This document shows positions 1-10,563 of a DNA stretch of 64,000 nt, in pieces (positions within the stretch are counted from its first letter, which is position 1; the number at the start of each line of letters is the position of its first letter). Below the pieces are notes generated by a model. The model did no database searches. It was not told where the DNA came from and saw only the letters and a program-made list of their open reading frames with translations. A program made the position numbers and the translations under genes. This DNA comes from Rhododendron vialii (taxonomy: Eukaryota > Streptophyta > Magnoliopsida > Ericales > Ericaceae): NCBI RefSeq assembly GCF_030253575.1, contig NC_080558.1, positions 36,091,611-36,155,610 of the forward strand. The letters run 5' to 3'.

Positions 1-296
1 GTGTGTTAGAACATCCACAGTGGGTTCAATATATTTGTGTGTTAAAATGTGTTTTAATATAAAATGGGTGTCACAAGTGTGTATTAGGAGTAGTAAACAT
101 TTATGTTTTAAGGTTTATGTTTGTATTTATAGAGATGGAACCCATTTATTGTTTGCTAGCTTCTTTGCCAAACTTGACACACATGTTAGCACACTACTAG
201 ATTTAACACACTCTAGCACACAAACTAATACAAGCATTGTGGTGAAAAAAATATATTTTTGTTTGCTAAGTCTTAACACACAATTAAAACACTAGT
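1..296. other. AT-rich intergenic start, no gene recognised
   Basis: No coding sequence is convincing here; the plus-strand 91-codon frame is low complexity and has no domain. The stretch is rich in GTGTGTTA and TAACACA motifs. The opening bases, with a CATCCACAGTGG motif, resemble the end of a MITE, but no matching opposite end lies in the window, so no element is called. Confidence 0.4.
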
Positions 297-306
297 TATT
301 AAACCC
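297..306. repeat. Target-site duplication, left copy (Mutator-like MITE)
   Basis: TATTAAACCC, repeated exactly at 1131-1140 just outside the other inverted-repeat end. Confidence 0.88.
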
Positions 307-1130
307 GTCTTTTTTGCCTTTTTGGTCCCCAAAGTATTAGCTAGTTGCCAATTTGGTTCCCAATGTATGAATTTAGCCAATTTAGTCCCCAACGTTTAAA
401 ATGTGTGCCAAAATGGTCCTCCTCCCCAACGGCGTTTGCCTCTTCCGTCAAAAGGGGGGCATGAATGGTATTTCACCCCCTTTACACATAACTTATGCCT
501 AGTTTGGCATTATAAGCCAAACGGCTTATTTTTTTGGACAAAAAAATTGCATTTGTTAATTTTTCGTCTGTTTTTTTGAGAATATTGCATCTTCGTGACG
601 AGAATAATCTAAAAAGAAAAAAATTACGATCGAAATCTATTTTTTTTAATAAAGAAGAAAAAATTGGCTTATCGGCTTTTTATTGTCTTTATTAAAAAAA
701 GATTGGATTTGATTGTAATTTTTTTTACTTTTCAAATTCATCTTGTCATGAAGAAGCAATAATCCTTAAAAATTTGACGAAAAACTAATAAATGTGATTT
801 TTTTTGAACAAAGACAAAATAAATAAGTCGACAAAAAAATCATGGGTAAACAAAATCTCTCTCTCTATTTTCTTTTGAGTGTTACAATCTATATAAGAGG
901 TGGGGGATGACATTTGGCAGAAAAAAGCTCTCCATGAGAAGGAAACGTGTGCATGGGTGAAATACCATTCATGCCTCCCTTTTGACGGAAGAGGCAAACG
1001 CCGTTGGGGAGGAGGACCATTTTGGCACACATTTTAAACGTTGGGGACCAAATTGGCTAAATTCATACATTAATTGGGGACCAAATTGGCAACTCACTAA
1101 TATTTTGGGGACCAAAAAGGCAAAAAAGCC
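307..1130. mobile_element. Mutator-like MITE with long terminal inverted repeats
   Basis: The left arm (307-478) is the reverse complement of the right arm (955-1130) with few mismatches. The ends read GTCTTTTTTGCC and GGCAAAAAAGCC. A perfect 10-bp direct repeat TATTAAACCC flanks the element at 297-306 and 1131-1140. Target duplications of 9-10 bp with inverted repeats over 100 bp are the signature of Mutator-like elements. The interior (479-954) is AT-rich and encodes no transposase, so this is a non-autonomous element moved in trans. Open frames on either strand are inverted-repeat artefacts. The right end sits about 55 bp upstream of a TATA box, so the element may influence the RING-H2 locus downstream. 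Confidence 0.9.
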
Positions 1131-1185
1131 TATTAAACCCATTGTGAATGCTCATATACCCAAACGAGGCCTCAATACCTTGTCC

Positions 1186-1193
1186 TATAAAAA
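1186..1193 (+). promoter_or_regulatory. Probable TATA box of the RING-H2 locus
   Basis: TATAAAAA lies 58 bp upstream of an ATG at 1251 that opens a short exon-like frame. The spacing suits a plant core promoter with a roughly 30-nt leader. This is inferred from motif and spacing only. Confidence 0.45.
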
Positions 1194-1250
1194 CAAAGTC
1201 TGGTAAAGTACTGATTCCACCCCCCAAGTGAGCTTCTCAAACCTCCATCA

Positions 1251-1349
1251 ATGGCTGTCCTAACCAATCTGAACAAGAAAAGATCCTCCATTTGTGGCCT
1301 CATCAAACCCAGATTGTTCTCTTCCCAAAGGCGTCCCTTACCTGCAACG
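1251..1349 (+). CDS. Possible first coding exon (33 codons) of the RING-H2 gene
   Basis: An ATG 58 bp after a TATA box opens 33 codons starting MAVLTNLNKK. They are rich in Lys, Arg and Ser, with no acidic residue, like an organelle-targeting or basic cytosolic N-terminus. The frame meets a good donor, ACG|GTATGA, at 1350. A GATCAG|GTTCAA acceptor at 1980/1981 would join it in phase 0 to the RING-H2 frame, replacing the ATG at 1945 as the start and keeping the membrane segment and RING finger. The exon could instead belong to an unrelated or dead gene. No transcript evidence is available, so the link is an inference. Confidence 0.35.
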
Positions 1350-1944
1350 GTATGAATTTAGTCATGATTATATTTGTTGGTTATCAAATAAACGGATAAA
1401 CTAAACTGGTTTTTTTCTTACTATTTTTTTTTTTCAAAACTATTCAACTTTTGCACAAATTATTTTTTTGTTTCTTCTCATTGCGAGAGCGACTTTGTAG
1501 CTGGATTATTTGTTTCGGTTTTTTTGTTGGCCATAAGCTTGTCAATGGATGGACATCAAAACAAATGGTTCATTTCTTTAGGAATCTTATCTATTTTTAT
1601 ATTCAAATTTTGTAACTAGGATCGATAGGTATAACTGTGGAGAATATGTTTGGAATATAAATTGTGGTAATTAAACTCGAAACGATACCGAGATACATAT
1701 TGGTACATGCACGAACCATCCAAGTAGTGAAATATATATACCGCCCTTAGTATATCAACAAAAGGCTAGGCAACTTGATGGGTTTCTTTTTGTTTTGAAT
1801 AGAATGATACTTCTATGGGGCCGGGGCTATATCGACGTTGGAAGTTTGTGATTTGGAAAAACAATGGCTGTAAAGAAATAAGTACATGTTTGGTTGTCGA
1901 TTATTGTACTCGATCGTGAGATTGTTTAGGGAAAGGAAAAGCAA

Positions 1945-2454
1945 ATGGGAAGTGAGTTAAATCCAGTTGTTACTGATCAGGTTCAATTTTGTTGCATTAT
2001 CATGGGGATCATGGCATGCATGCTAGGCCCGGCAACAGGAGGAAGAACAACAGGTCCAGGCGGCCAGAGCAAAAAGGATGATAATCGTATCCTTTACATA
2101 GTTGTTGTACTAGTAATTGTGAGCCCGGCTGGGGCTGCTCTTATTTTTTTATGCTGCAGATGTGTACGCGGCGGGCCTTCGACCCCCAAACAGGGGATAC
2201 TTGAGTTTTCAACCGTTAATGAGGTTTCCTACCCGCCTGATGCCGGCGCAGGTTTTGGCGCAACAAATTGTTCCATCTGCCAAGGGCGGCTCGGGGAGGG
2301 AGAGAGAGTGAGTGTTTTGCCCATTTGCAGGCACATACATCATCCTCAATGCCTCCAAAACAGGATGAATTCAAGAGGCCTTTACTGTCCTGATTGTCGA
2401 CAGGATTACTCTTTTTGGGACGGAGCGCACCCAAGTCCCGGCTTTTTACCTTGA
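1945..2454 (+). CDS. Small membrane-anchored RING-H2 finger protein, putative E3 ubiquitin ligase
   Basis: The 169-residue frame has three parts. There is a Gly/Thr-rich N-terminal segment, then one hydrophobic membrane segment at about residues 49-72 (ILYIVVVLVIVSPAGAALIF) followed by CCRCVR. A C-terminal RING-H2 finger covers about residues 110-153. The metal ligands are visible in order: CSIC, then 15 residues, CRHIHHPQC, then 11 residues, CPDC. This fits the C-x2-C-x15-C-x-H-x2-H-x2-C-x11-C-x2-C consensus of ATL-like E3 ligases, which recruit E2 enzymes to ubiquitinate substrates near membranes. The ATL-specific GLD motif was not seen, so only 'RING-H2 membrane protein' is firm. The start at 1945 is the longest ATG frame; an upstream exon at 1251-1349 may supply the true N-terminus. 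It stands alone, with a LINE remnant downstream. Confidence 0.78.
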   Translation: MGSELNPVVTDQVQFCCIIMGIMACMLGPATGGRTTGPGGQSKKDDNRILYIVVVLVIVSPAGAALIFLCCRCVRGGPSTPKQGILEFSTVNEVSYPPDAGAGFGATNCSICQGRLGEGERVSVLPICRHIHHPQCLQNRMNSRGLYCPDCRQDYSFWDGAHPSPGFLP

Positions 2455-3420
2455 GAGATATTTTTGCTGCCTTTTTGATTTTCAACTTAGAAGTTTACAG
2501 GTTTTACTTGTGAAAGGTGTAATTGACGTACAACATCTGATGATTTGGCTGTTGGGTTATTGATATTTTGAATAGATTATTCGTAATCAAGTTCTCTGTC
2601 CACGTTTCTGATGCCAATACTAATAATGATCATAAGTGATAAAATATGTACAAATATGTATCATCATCTTTTTAACAGATCAAACGTGGTTAGACGCTTT
2701 CGTGAATAATTTTAAAATGAAACGAATGAAGGCATGGCCTTGTCATTGAATTTTCGTCAGAATTAGCTACTTAGGTGGTTGTGAAGACTGAAGGCATGGC
2801 TTTATTCGTTTCTCTACTTAACTTTGTTTTAATTTTGTTTTCTAATCATTACCCTATTTCTCTCTCCACCCGCTACCAAAACTAAAATACCCAAAACTAG
2901 CAAACGAAATGGCACTTTTGTGTATTTCTTAAGAAATATAATTAAGAAGAATAGACATATGATGAAACCATTGATAGAAATGGAACCTCAGATTCTTTAT
3001 ACACCACACCCTTAAAATTTGATCCAAATCGGGCAACATGACATTGTTGCCAAATAGGATCAATATGGCAACAAAATATTTTTTCCAGATGAGAGAGAAA
3101 ATCAATGACATATGGCATAGACCCAAGCTTACAGATGAGAGAGAAAATCACCAAAAACAGAGTACCCTGTTTTCTAGGCTACTTGGCTACAACAGGATAG
3201 CAGGCCATTCAACCGGGTGGTCAACCTTGACTTCATCGCACATTCTATCTGGGTTTGCATCCACTCCCCTGCTTTTCAGCCATCCTGATCAAGTTTGAGT
3301 CAACCGGGTGGCCAGCCGCCATTTCAACCGGCTATCCAACCGGACATAGAGATAAGAATGTAGCGCAAAAATTCCTTCCCGTAAACTTGCATATCCAAAT
3401 ATCAAGCCCAATTGAGGCCT
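2455..3420. other. Intergenic, no gene recognised
   Basis: AT-rich sequence downstream of the RING-H2 frame. The short frames at 2929-3298 overlap on opposite strands, have no domain, and look like chance frames. A repeated 'CAACCGGGTGG' motif near 3213 and 3303 is the only visible structure. Confidence 0.5.
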
Positions 3421-4341
3421 TTCATTAGGGACTTCAATCAAGTTCTTTGTGCTGGTGACAAAGTGGGGGGTAACATCCAGACTCGGGCAGAATCGAGGCC
3501 TTTCATGTTATGCTAAACGATTGTGGACTGGTAGATTTAGAGTGCAAAGGGCCTAGATTTACGTGGAGAAATAATAGAGCATCTGGAGCCTTCATCATGG
3601 AAAGAATTGACACGGCTTTCGCTACTGTGGAATGGAGAGTAAGATTTGAAACGGCTCTGGTCTTTGTTGAGGCAGCAGTGGGATAGGACCATAAACCATT
3701 GTTACTTAACACAGATTTCCCTCTAAACAAAGTACGAAGACCTTTTCGTTTTGAATCTCTTTGGACAGCGTATTATCTCTGAGGCGTGGGCCCGTGAGGT
3801 AGACGGATCAGAGATGCTCCAAATGTGCAAGAGGCTCCGAGGTTGCAATGAGAATTTGAAGACGTGGCACAAAAACAATTTTGGGGACCTGAGACTCCAA
3901 ATTGCTACAATAAAGGACCAGCTGATTGGAATACAGAAGGAAAGCAAGAAGGGCTTTAACTCAACTAACTATGTCAATGTGAAAGTCTTGATGACCAAAT
4001 TGGGGGATTTATGGCAGGAGTCCATGTTCTGGCACCAACGATCAAGGGTAAGTTGGCTCAAGATGGGTGACAAGAACACTCGTTTTTTCCACCTGACTAC
4101 AGTTCATAGAAGACAAAGGAACCAAGTTGTGAAATTAAGGGATGATAGTGGAGCTTGGCAGAACGAGAAAGAGAGTATAGCTGGTATTATCAAAGGCCAT
4201 TTTCAGAAGCTGTACCAACCCCCACCAAGTAGGGGTTTTGAAGATGTAATCTCTTTGGTGGACTCTGTCGCTACACCTGATATGAATGCTGCTATGACTA
4301 AACCTGTTACAAGAGAGGAGGTGAAAGAGGAAACTTTTTAG
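3421..4341 (+). pseudogene. LINE endonuclease C-terminal half and connector (broken)
   Basis: The start encodes GDFNQVL and a following DKVGG, matching the GDFN active-site block of APE-type LINE endonucleases. The frame then shifts. From 3751 a 196-codon frame runs through WLKMGDKNTRFFH (about residues 103-115), the conserved linker before the reverse transcriptase. It ends at a stop after TREEVKEETF, just before the MGPLKAPGSD block that normally follows in frame. The upstream endonuclease motifs are absent, so it cannot nick DNA. Confidence 0.8.
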
Positions 4342-5535
4342 ATGGGACCTTTAAAAGCCCCTGGATCAGATAAATTTCCTGGGTATTCTACCAAAAATAC
4401 TGGAATATTGTGGGGGAAGATGTGTTTAAGGCAGCCCAGGAGTTCTTTGAAGGAGGACAGCTACTGAAGGAATTGAATCACACCAATGTCACACTCATCC
4501 CAAAGGTACCAAATCCAGAATCCATGTCTCAATTCCGCCCCATTAGTTTGTGTTGCTTCAATTACAAAATCATCTCTAAAATCATTACAAATCGTCTCCA
4601 ACCTTTTATTACTAACATCATTACGGAACAACAATCTGCATTTATCCCGGGAAGGCAGATCCATGATAATATCATTGTTGCTCACAAAGTGTTCCACTAT
4701 TCAAGCATAAGAAAGTGGGAAAGAAAGGGTCAGTTGCAGTGAAGTTAGACCTGAACAAAGCGTATGACAGAATATGTTGGCATTTCTTGATAAGGGTGTT
4801 GGAAAAAATGGCTTTTCCCCCACTTGGATCAAATGGGTAAGGGAGTGTATGTGCTCTGTGAAGTTTTCAATTACAGCCAATGGAGAACAGGTGTGCAACG
4901 TTTTGCCTAATTGGGGTCTACGTCAGGGGGATCCTCTTTCACCATAACTCTTCCTCATTGCCTCAAATGTGCTATCAGTCTTGATCAATAAAGCTGTTAT
5001 CAAGAAATCTTTGTCAGGAATTCGTCTTAGGAGAAAGTGCCCTATAGTGTCACACCTGCTGTTCGCTGATGATTCCTTGGTCTTTCTTGAAGCTGACTCG
5101 AAATGCTGCTCTAATTATAAGGACCTAATGATATGCTTTAGTGAGGCCTCAAGATTGGCTATCAATTTTCAGAAGTCTAGTCTATTTTTCTCTCCAAATA
5201 CCTCCATGGTTGCGAAAAATGAAGTCAAAAATATTTTTGGGATGGAGGAGATGGCAGAAGGGGCAAAATATTTAGGCCTACCGATGTTTTGGGGGAGATT
5301 TAAAAAACAATCGTTGGCCTTCATCAAGGACAAAATTATGAAAAAGATTCATAGGTGGAATGGGAAGACATTCCCGCAAGCAAGCAAGGAAGTTTTGATC
5401 AAATCTGTGGTTCAAGCAACCCCAATGTACCCCATGATGTTTTTCAAGCTGCCAACATCTCTATGTTCCATTCTTAACTCTGTTGTGGGGAAATTCTGGT
5501 GGGAGAATGGTGAGGGAGGGGGAAAAATTCACTAG
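4342..5535 (+). pseudogene. LINE reverse transcriptase domain (broken)
   Basis: The segment encodes KAPGSD, TLIPKV, FRPISLCC, FIPGRQIHDNI, KLDLNKAYDR, GLRQGDPLSP and FADDSLVF in the usual order of non-LTR reverse transcriptases. The two catalytic aspartates of FADD (5062-5073) are kept. A frameshift lies near 4740, between the PGRQ block and LDLNKAYD. A TAA interrupts at 4945-4947 straight after GDPLSP. The last open part (4969-5535, 188 codons) carries the FADD box and downstream thumb region. It is non-functional as it stands. Confidence 0.85.
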
Positions 5536-6700
5536 GGAGCATCAGATAAGCAAACGGATGCAAAAGGTAGGGGTGGTATGGGTTTCCGCGACTTTGAAAC
5601 CTTCAACTGTGCATTACTGGCCAAACAGTTCTGGAGGATCCTAAACAACCCCGATGTTTTCTGGGTTCAAGTGTTGAAGGGGCTTTACTTCCTTAATACT
5701 TCCTACATGGAAGCAAGCAGGGGGGGCTTCTCCTTTGAGGCTTTGGAGTAGCCTACTGGAAGGCAAATCACTTTTGACAGAGGGGCTTCGATGGAATGTT
5801 GGTAATGGGGACAGTATCAAGTTCTGGGGACACAATTGGATACCAAATTGGGGTAATGGGAATCTGTGACAACACCACCTGCAGACTGCCCTTGGTCCAC
5901 AGTGTCGGACTTTATCTGTCACCAGGGTAAAGTTTGGGACATGGGGAAGCTACAAAACTATGTGTCAAGAGAAGAAGTGAAGGCCATTCAGAAAATACCA
6001 ATCAGTGTTACGGAAGCTGGTGATAGTGTCATCTGGAGCCACACGAAAAATGGAAACTACGCAGTTAAGTCGAGATATGCCCAGGCCCTCAAAGCAAAGC
6101 TAAGAGCCAAAGGTTATCACCCATCCTCCTCGCACTGCTTTCCAAACAAATTCTAGTCAAACCTTTGGACAATCCCTACAATTTCCAAGATTCTTAACTT
6201 TGTTTGGAGAGTTGTTAGGAATTGGGGGGCATGTAAAGATAATTTGTGTAGAAGAAAGTGCTCCCAATCCCCTTTGTGCCCTATATGTGAACAAGAGCAG
6301 GAATCCATCGAGCATGTGCTGTTTCAATGTCGGTGGACCGAGGTGGTCTAGTTTGGATTTGGCCTCTCCCACTGGATTAAGGAAAATCCCATTAGATCAA
6401 CAGACAAATGGGTGGAAGATTTGCTTTGTGGTGATTTAGCAAAAGAGACTAGTCAGGAACAAGTGGGATTCATCTTCCAAGTCTGCTGGGCAATATAGAA
6501 GGCGAGGAATGATTGTGTGTTTAATGGGGTTCTACCAAATCCCGAAAGAACAGTGGACAGGGCAAGGCAAGCAAACTCTGATTATTTAATGGTTACCTTC
6601 AAGGAAGCAGGACACCTAGGAAAAAAGTGTACAGAGAAAAGAAATGGAATCCTATTGTGATAGTGCGTTTTCCTCCTCCCGCAGCTCAGTTGCCTTTGGT
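5536..6700 (+). pseudogene. LINE C-terminal region with zf-RVT zinc-binding remnant
   Basis: Several short plus frames continue the polyprotein. Around 6250-6340 a C-x(n)-CPIC...H...C arrangement (SPLCPICEQEQESIEHVLFQC) matches the zf-RVT segment found after many plant LINE reverse transcriptases. The downstream KARNDCVFNG motif is also typical. At least four stops or frame changes interrupt it. A LINE 3' untranslated region probably begins near 6650. Confidence 0.72.
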
Positions 6701-6729
6701 TGCTTAGCCAGTGATGAGTAACACTACAG

Positions 6730-7103
6730 GTACAGAAATTTTGGGACCGAATCCGGACCGACGGCCGCCGGCAAGCCATCTCCGGCCACCGGACGGCCGA
6801 TCCGAGCCGTCCAAAAATTCTAAAAAAAAAAACCGAGGGGCCCGGCGCGGGAATCAACGTCATCCGAGGTGTGTAGGGTGCTTGATCGGAGCACCCCTTT
6901 TCGTGTGTATATGTAAATACATATACACACGAAAAGGGGTGCTCCGATCAAGCACCCTACACACCTCGGATGACGTTGATTCCCGCGCCGGGCCCCTCGG
7001 TTTGTTTTTTTAGAATTTTTGGACGGCTCGGATCGGCCGTCCGGTGGCCGGAGATGGCTTGCCGGCGGCCGTCGGTCCGGATTCGGTCCCAAAATTTCTG
7101 TAC
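6730..7103. mobile_element. Near-perfect 374-bp palindromic foldback element
   Basis: The left arm (6730-6915) and right arm (6918-7103) are 186 bp each, separated by AA at 6916-6917. By eye they are exact reverse complements except for one site (A at 6829 against G at 7004). There is no indel. The arms are GC-rich and read CAGAAATTTTGGGAC at the outer side. If the element proper is CAG...CTG, it is flanked by TA on both sides, which would fit a Tc1/mariner-type TA duplication; a palindromic TSD cannot be told from the palindrome itself. It encodes no protein; both strands give nearly the same meaningless frame. It sits just past the LINE coding remnant. Confidence 0.85.
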
Positions 7104-8287
7104 CTCTATCATTTTTGCAGTGGAAGTGGAAATCATTTTAAGTTTTTAACCAAACATCATCATCATCAAAATCAAAGGCCTTTAGGCCAACGGAGATGGT
7201 CGTGGAAAACAACTTACAAGGTTTTCGATGGTAGATCATTTTACGGTGACAGAAGTAAAACTTTTTCCTAATTTTTCAACAAACAAACATCAAAAACCAT
7301 ATAAAATGTTTTGTGGCAAAAATATTTCACACCAAACCAAATAGAGTTTAAGAATCAACATAGACGAAAAATTAGGGTATCAAAGAAACTATCATCAAAT
7401 ACAGCCATATTTTTTTTTTCCCACAACAATAACAGTTGATATTATAAATCACCATAGAAACCATTACATCAAAGATGGGACTCGTCCCAAAAAAATGGAA
7501 CAAGAAACCACGACAGCGGGGAAACAGTTCAAAAACTAGACCACATACCAAACAACCCCGATAAGCCAGCAGATAAGCAACCGAAGCTGCTACCCAACAA
7601 ACTCCAGTGGAAAATCCCCCAGAATTGCTACCCAACAAAGTCAAAACCACAAGCACGCTCCTGTCAGAAGGCCATGGATTGCCGATAATCAAACGCCCGG
7701 ACGGGTCCTGTCTGTCACAAACATCTGGACGTTACTCCGGTGCAAGCCCTTGCTGTCACAGCGAGCTCTGGACGCGAGACAGCAAAAGCCGACAAATCTC
7801 ACGGACATGGCGAGACTAAATACCAATTCGGAACCACAAACTCACAACCAAACCTCAGCTTATTAACCATCGCCCGGGTCTGGGAAAACCAGATCGGGAG
7901 AAGAAGCCGGTGTGGATAAACCAACCGGAGAAAGCCCCACCAAAGGGGAGAGAATCGACGACGGCCACCAAAAGCTGAAACAACTAAAATAAATAAATAA
8001 ATAAAGTGAAAGATACACTCCCCTCCGTCATTGAACAACCCTCCTCTTGCCTAGCAATCAACCGTTCGAAACTCCAAAGTCGGCGACCCAAGAACCCACC
8101 GGAGACATTGCAACTGTAACCCAAGAAGCGGAGCAACGGCAAGCATTTAAGGAGGAGTAGGGGAAAGGGAAACCAGATCTAAAAGTATGGTCTGATTCCT
8201 CCGCTCCTGCCACCTCATTTTGGTCTTAAACCCTAGGGGAAAGGAGGGGAAGGAGAGGGGGAAGAAGGTGTGATAGCTGTGTTTAGG
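7104..8287 (-). other. Unrecognised repeat-like stretch, perhaps a minus-strand LINE-type leader or tail
   Basis: Read on minus, it begins with CTCTCTCTAACCCTAAACACAG near 8300, goes through G/C-richer sequence with short frames, and ends in an A-run (T-run on plus) near 7410-7418. That composition resembles the leader or tail of a non-LTR element, but no domain is recognisable in any frame. The 106-codon minus frame at 7372-7692 is not assignable. Confidence 0.3.
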
Positions 8288-8310
8288 GTTAGAGAGAGAG
8301 AGAGAGAGAG
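8288..8310. repeat. (GA)n microsatellite
   Basis: A short GA dinucleotide run after GTTTAGGGTTA. Confidence 0.85.
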
Positions 8311-8711
8311 TTGAAAATCCCATTACCCAATTCTTGTTTCCAATACAACCATATATACTTAGTTACACTAATTGATATGGTTTTAGTCAATGATTATTTC
8401 CACAAAATTGAAAATCCACATCGTATTTCCCTCGCTTACTTTTTTTTTCTATTCTTTCCTCTCTCTTCTCCCCGGACTCAAAATGGAAGGCAATGGAAGG
8501 CAAACAAAGAAAGATCAGTAAAATTGAAAACATATGCCGGTACAATATTGGAATAAAATTCGAGAGTTGCATAGATTGTGAAGGTTTGAAGCTATTTTAA
8601 ACTTGATTTGACTTTTAAGAAATAGAGCATCCCCAATGGGGAATGGAAATCAGGTTCCATACTTAAAATACAACCAGGATGCAAAAAAAAACCCCTCCAA
8701 TGGAGATGTAA

Positions 8712-9949
8712 GAGCATCCCCAATGGGGATGTATTTTAGAAGTGGATGGATAGTTATTTTAGATGTAAAAAATGGTTAAAAGTTAGTTGGATGTAAAATA
8801 GAACCCACTATTCAATAGTGAGATGTAAAAAAAGGTTGGATAATTAACTAACTTTTCGTCTTCCTTAATTTTCCTCAACTTTCTTAACCCTAATTCAAAT
8901 ACTATTTCCGTTGAAAAATAATTTTGGTATCCAATGATAATCGAGGACTTAAAAAAAAATTCCGAAAAAAAAAAATACCTCCGTCGCATATTTTTTTTTT
9001 AGTTCTCATCTACTTCAATTACACCATTTACTTCATCCATTTACTCCCATCAATTCTCAACCACATTATTTACTTGATCCATTTACTCCACACTCTCAAC
9101 TACACCATTTATTTCAGTTATTTACTCTCATCCACTCTCAACTACACCATTCACTATATTTTTTGGAGGGTGTTTGTGAAGAAGGGAGAAAATTTTTGTT
9201 GTGTAAAATTCTATTCAAAACACACATTTATAGGTAGAAAAAAAAAATACCGTTGGTGTCATTTTGTGATCCGTTGGTCGGATCCTCATAATAATTATAA
9301 AAAAAAAAAAACCCAAACGTTGGGATCAAAACAGACCCAACATTACTCTTTTCTTTTCTCTATCTCTCTCTCTATACGAACAGATGAGAAGAAAAATCCA
9401 GCCCTAAACCCAGTAACTTTACTCTCTCCCTCTCCTTCTACAGATCACCAACACCGTCTCTATCTCTTCTTCTACGACCAGCCCGTCTCTCTCGCTCTCT
9501 CTCTCTGGTTCGTAGAACCCAGCCTCTCTCTCTCTAAACTGAAGGGAAATCACAACCGGAAGGGCACAGCAGCCGAGGGTTTCAGAAGGGCACAGCCAGC
9601 GGCATGCATCTGCGCCGTCCATGGATCGTCATGAATCGGGGTCGGAGACGGTGATTTCCGGATTCCGGGGAGTTCTACCAGATTCCGGCGTGTTCTTCCA
9701 ATTTCTGACGACTTTCCGACGAAATCAGGTAACCTCCGGCTGTCCAAAATTCTGGTAGAATCAGTTGGCTCATGACCTGTCAATTATAGCTGTAGTCAAA
9801 TGGGGATGGAAATATCCATCCCCTTTTCCATCTCAGCCATTTTACATCTCTGAAATTGCTATTTTACATCCCCATTGGAGCAAGTTTTTTTTACATCTGG
9901 GTTGTATTATAACTATAGCACCTGGTTTACATCCCCATTGGGGATGCTC
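8712..9949. mobile_element. Nested, inverted, internally deleted Harbinger derivative
   Basis: The ends are perfect inverted repeats (GAGCATCCCCAATGGGGATG...) with TAA on both sides (8709-8711 and 9950-9952), the 3-bp duplication expected of Harbinger. Its right part (about 9164-9949), reversed, matches the host element's left terminal and promoter region (8625-8711 plus about 9953-10563). Its left part (8712-9163) matches the host's right terminal region (about 23360-23917) reversed. So it is a relative with both ends kept and the genes deleted, inserted in opposite orientation near the host's left end. Together they make a large imperfect inverted repeat centred near 9950. It encodes nothing itself. 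Confidence 0.85.
8999..9165. repeat. Subterminal tandem repeats, left copy
   Basis: About four degenerate copies of a roughly 40-bp unit containing CAACTACACCATTTACTT. The same units, reversed, occur at 23440-23640 at the host element's right end. Subterminal repeats of this kind often bind the ORF1/transposase complex in PIF/Harbinger elements; that role is inferred here. Confidence 0.7.
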
Positions 9950-10492
9950 TAAAATGGAACAAATCAGGTGGTAAAATGGTAGAGATGGAAAAGGAGATGG
10001 ATATTTCCATCCCTATTTGACTATAGCTATAATTGATACCTCATCACCCCAACTAATTCTACCAGAATTTTGGACAGTCGGAGTTACCTGATTTCATCGG
10101 AAAGACGCCGGAATCTGCAAGAACAAGCCGGAATCCGCAAAAATACTCCGGAAGGTCGCCGAAAATTGATTTCAGAGAGGGGTTGGATCGTCGTCGCCAT
10201 CCAAAATTGATTCCAGGCTGCACCTTCTGAAACCCTCGTCGCCATCCAAAACTGATTTCAGAGAGAGAGAGAGAGGGCGGTGTGGTTCGTAGAGAGAGAG
10301 AAAGAGAGAGAGGGAGAGAGAAAGAGTAAAGTTGGAAAGGGAATAGTTGTAATCTCAGCGAACGGGTCTTTTGATCCGATCGTTGGTTGTTTTTTTTTTT
10401 TTTTGATGAGGATCCGACCATTGGCTGACCCAACGGATGTTTTGATGATCACAAAAAATAGCAACGGTCATTTTTTTTCCTATCTATAAATG

Positions 10493-10563
10493 TGTGTGTT
10501 TTTAATAGGATTTCACACAACAAAATTTTTCTCTATTCTTCACAAACACCCTTCATAAAAAAT
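10493..10563 (+). promoter_or_regulatory. Promoter and leader of Harbinger ORF1
   Basis: A CTATAAATG TATA-like motif lies at about 10484-10492, followed by a C/A/T-rich leader ending just before ORF1. An inverted copy of the block is present in the nested derivative (about 9164-9240), which supports its being part of the element. The TATA call rests on motif and position only. Confidence 0.5.

Larger units (their letters stand above)
3421..6700 (+). mobile_element. 5'-truncated, decayed L1-type LINE
   Basis: Reading frames on plus give, in order, the C-terminal half of an endonuclease (GDFNQVL), a connecting region, a reverse transcriptase (FRPISLCC, FADDSLVF) and a Cys/His-rich zf-RVT segment near 6250-6340. 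This is the ORF2 order of plant L1 LINEs. ORF1 and the N-terminal endonuclease are missing, so the copy is 5' truncated, as is common after incomplete target-primed reverse transcription. Many stops and frameshifts break it. The 3' end is unclear because a foldback element sits at 6730-7103, possibly inserted in its 3' region. Confidence 0.85.

Noticed and set aside
785-1206. Open frames on both strands inside and beside the Mutator-like MITE
   Set aside because: They lie in inverted-repeat or AT-rich element sequence, have no domain, and mirror each other.
5641-5922. 93-codon minus-strand frame over the LINE
   Set aside because: It lies opposite coding sequence of the plus-strand LINE and has no independent signal.
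6711-7092. Plus and minus frames over the foldback element giving nearly the same protein
   Set aside because: This is expected from an almost perfect palindrome. The similarity is a consequence of the inverted arms, not a conserved gene.
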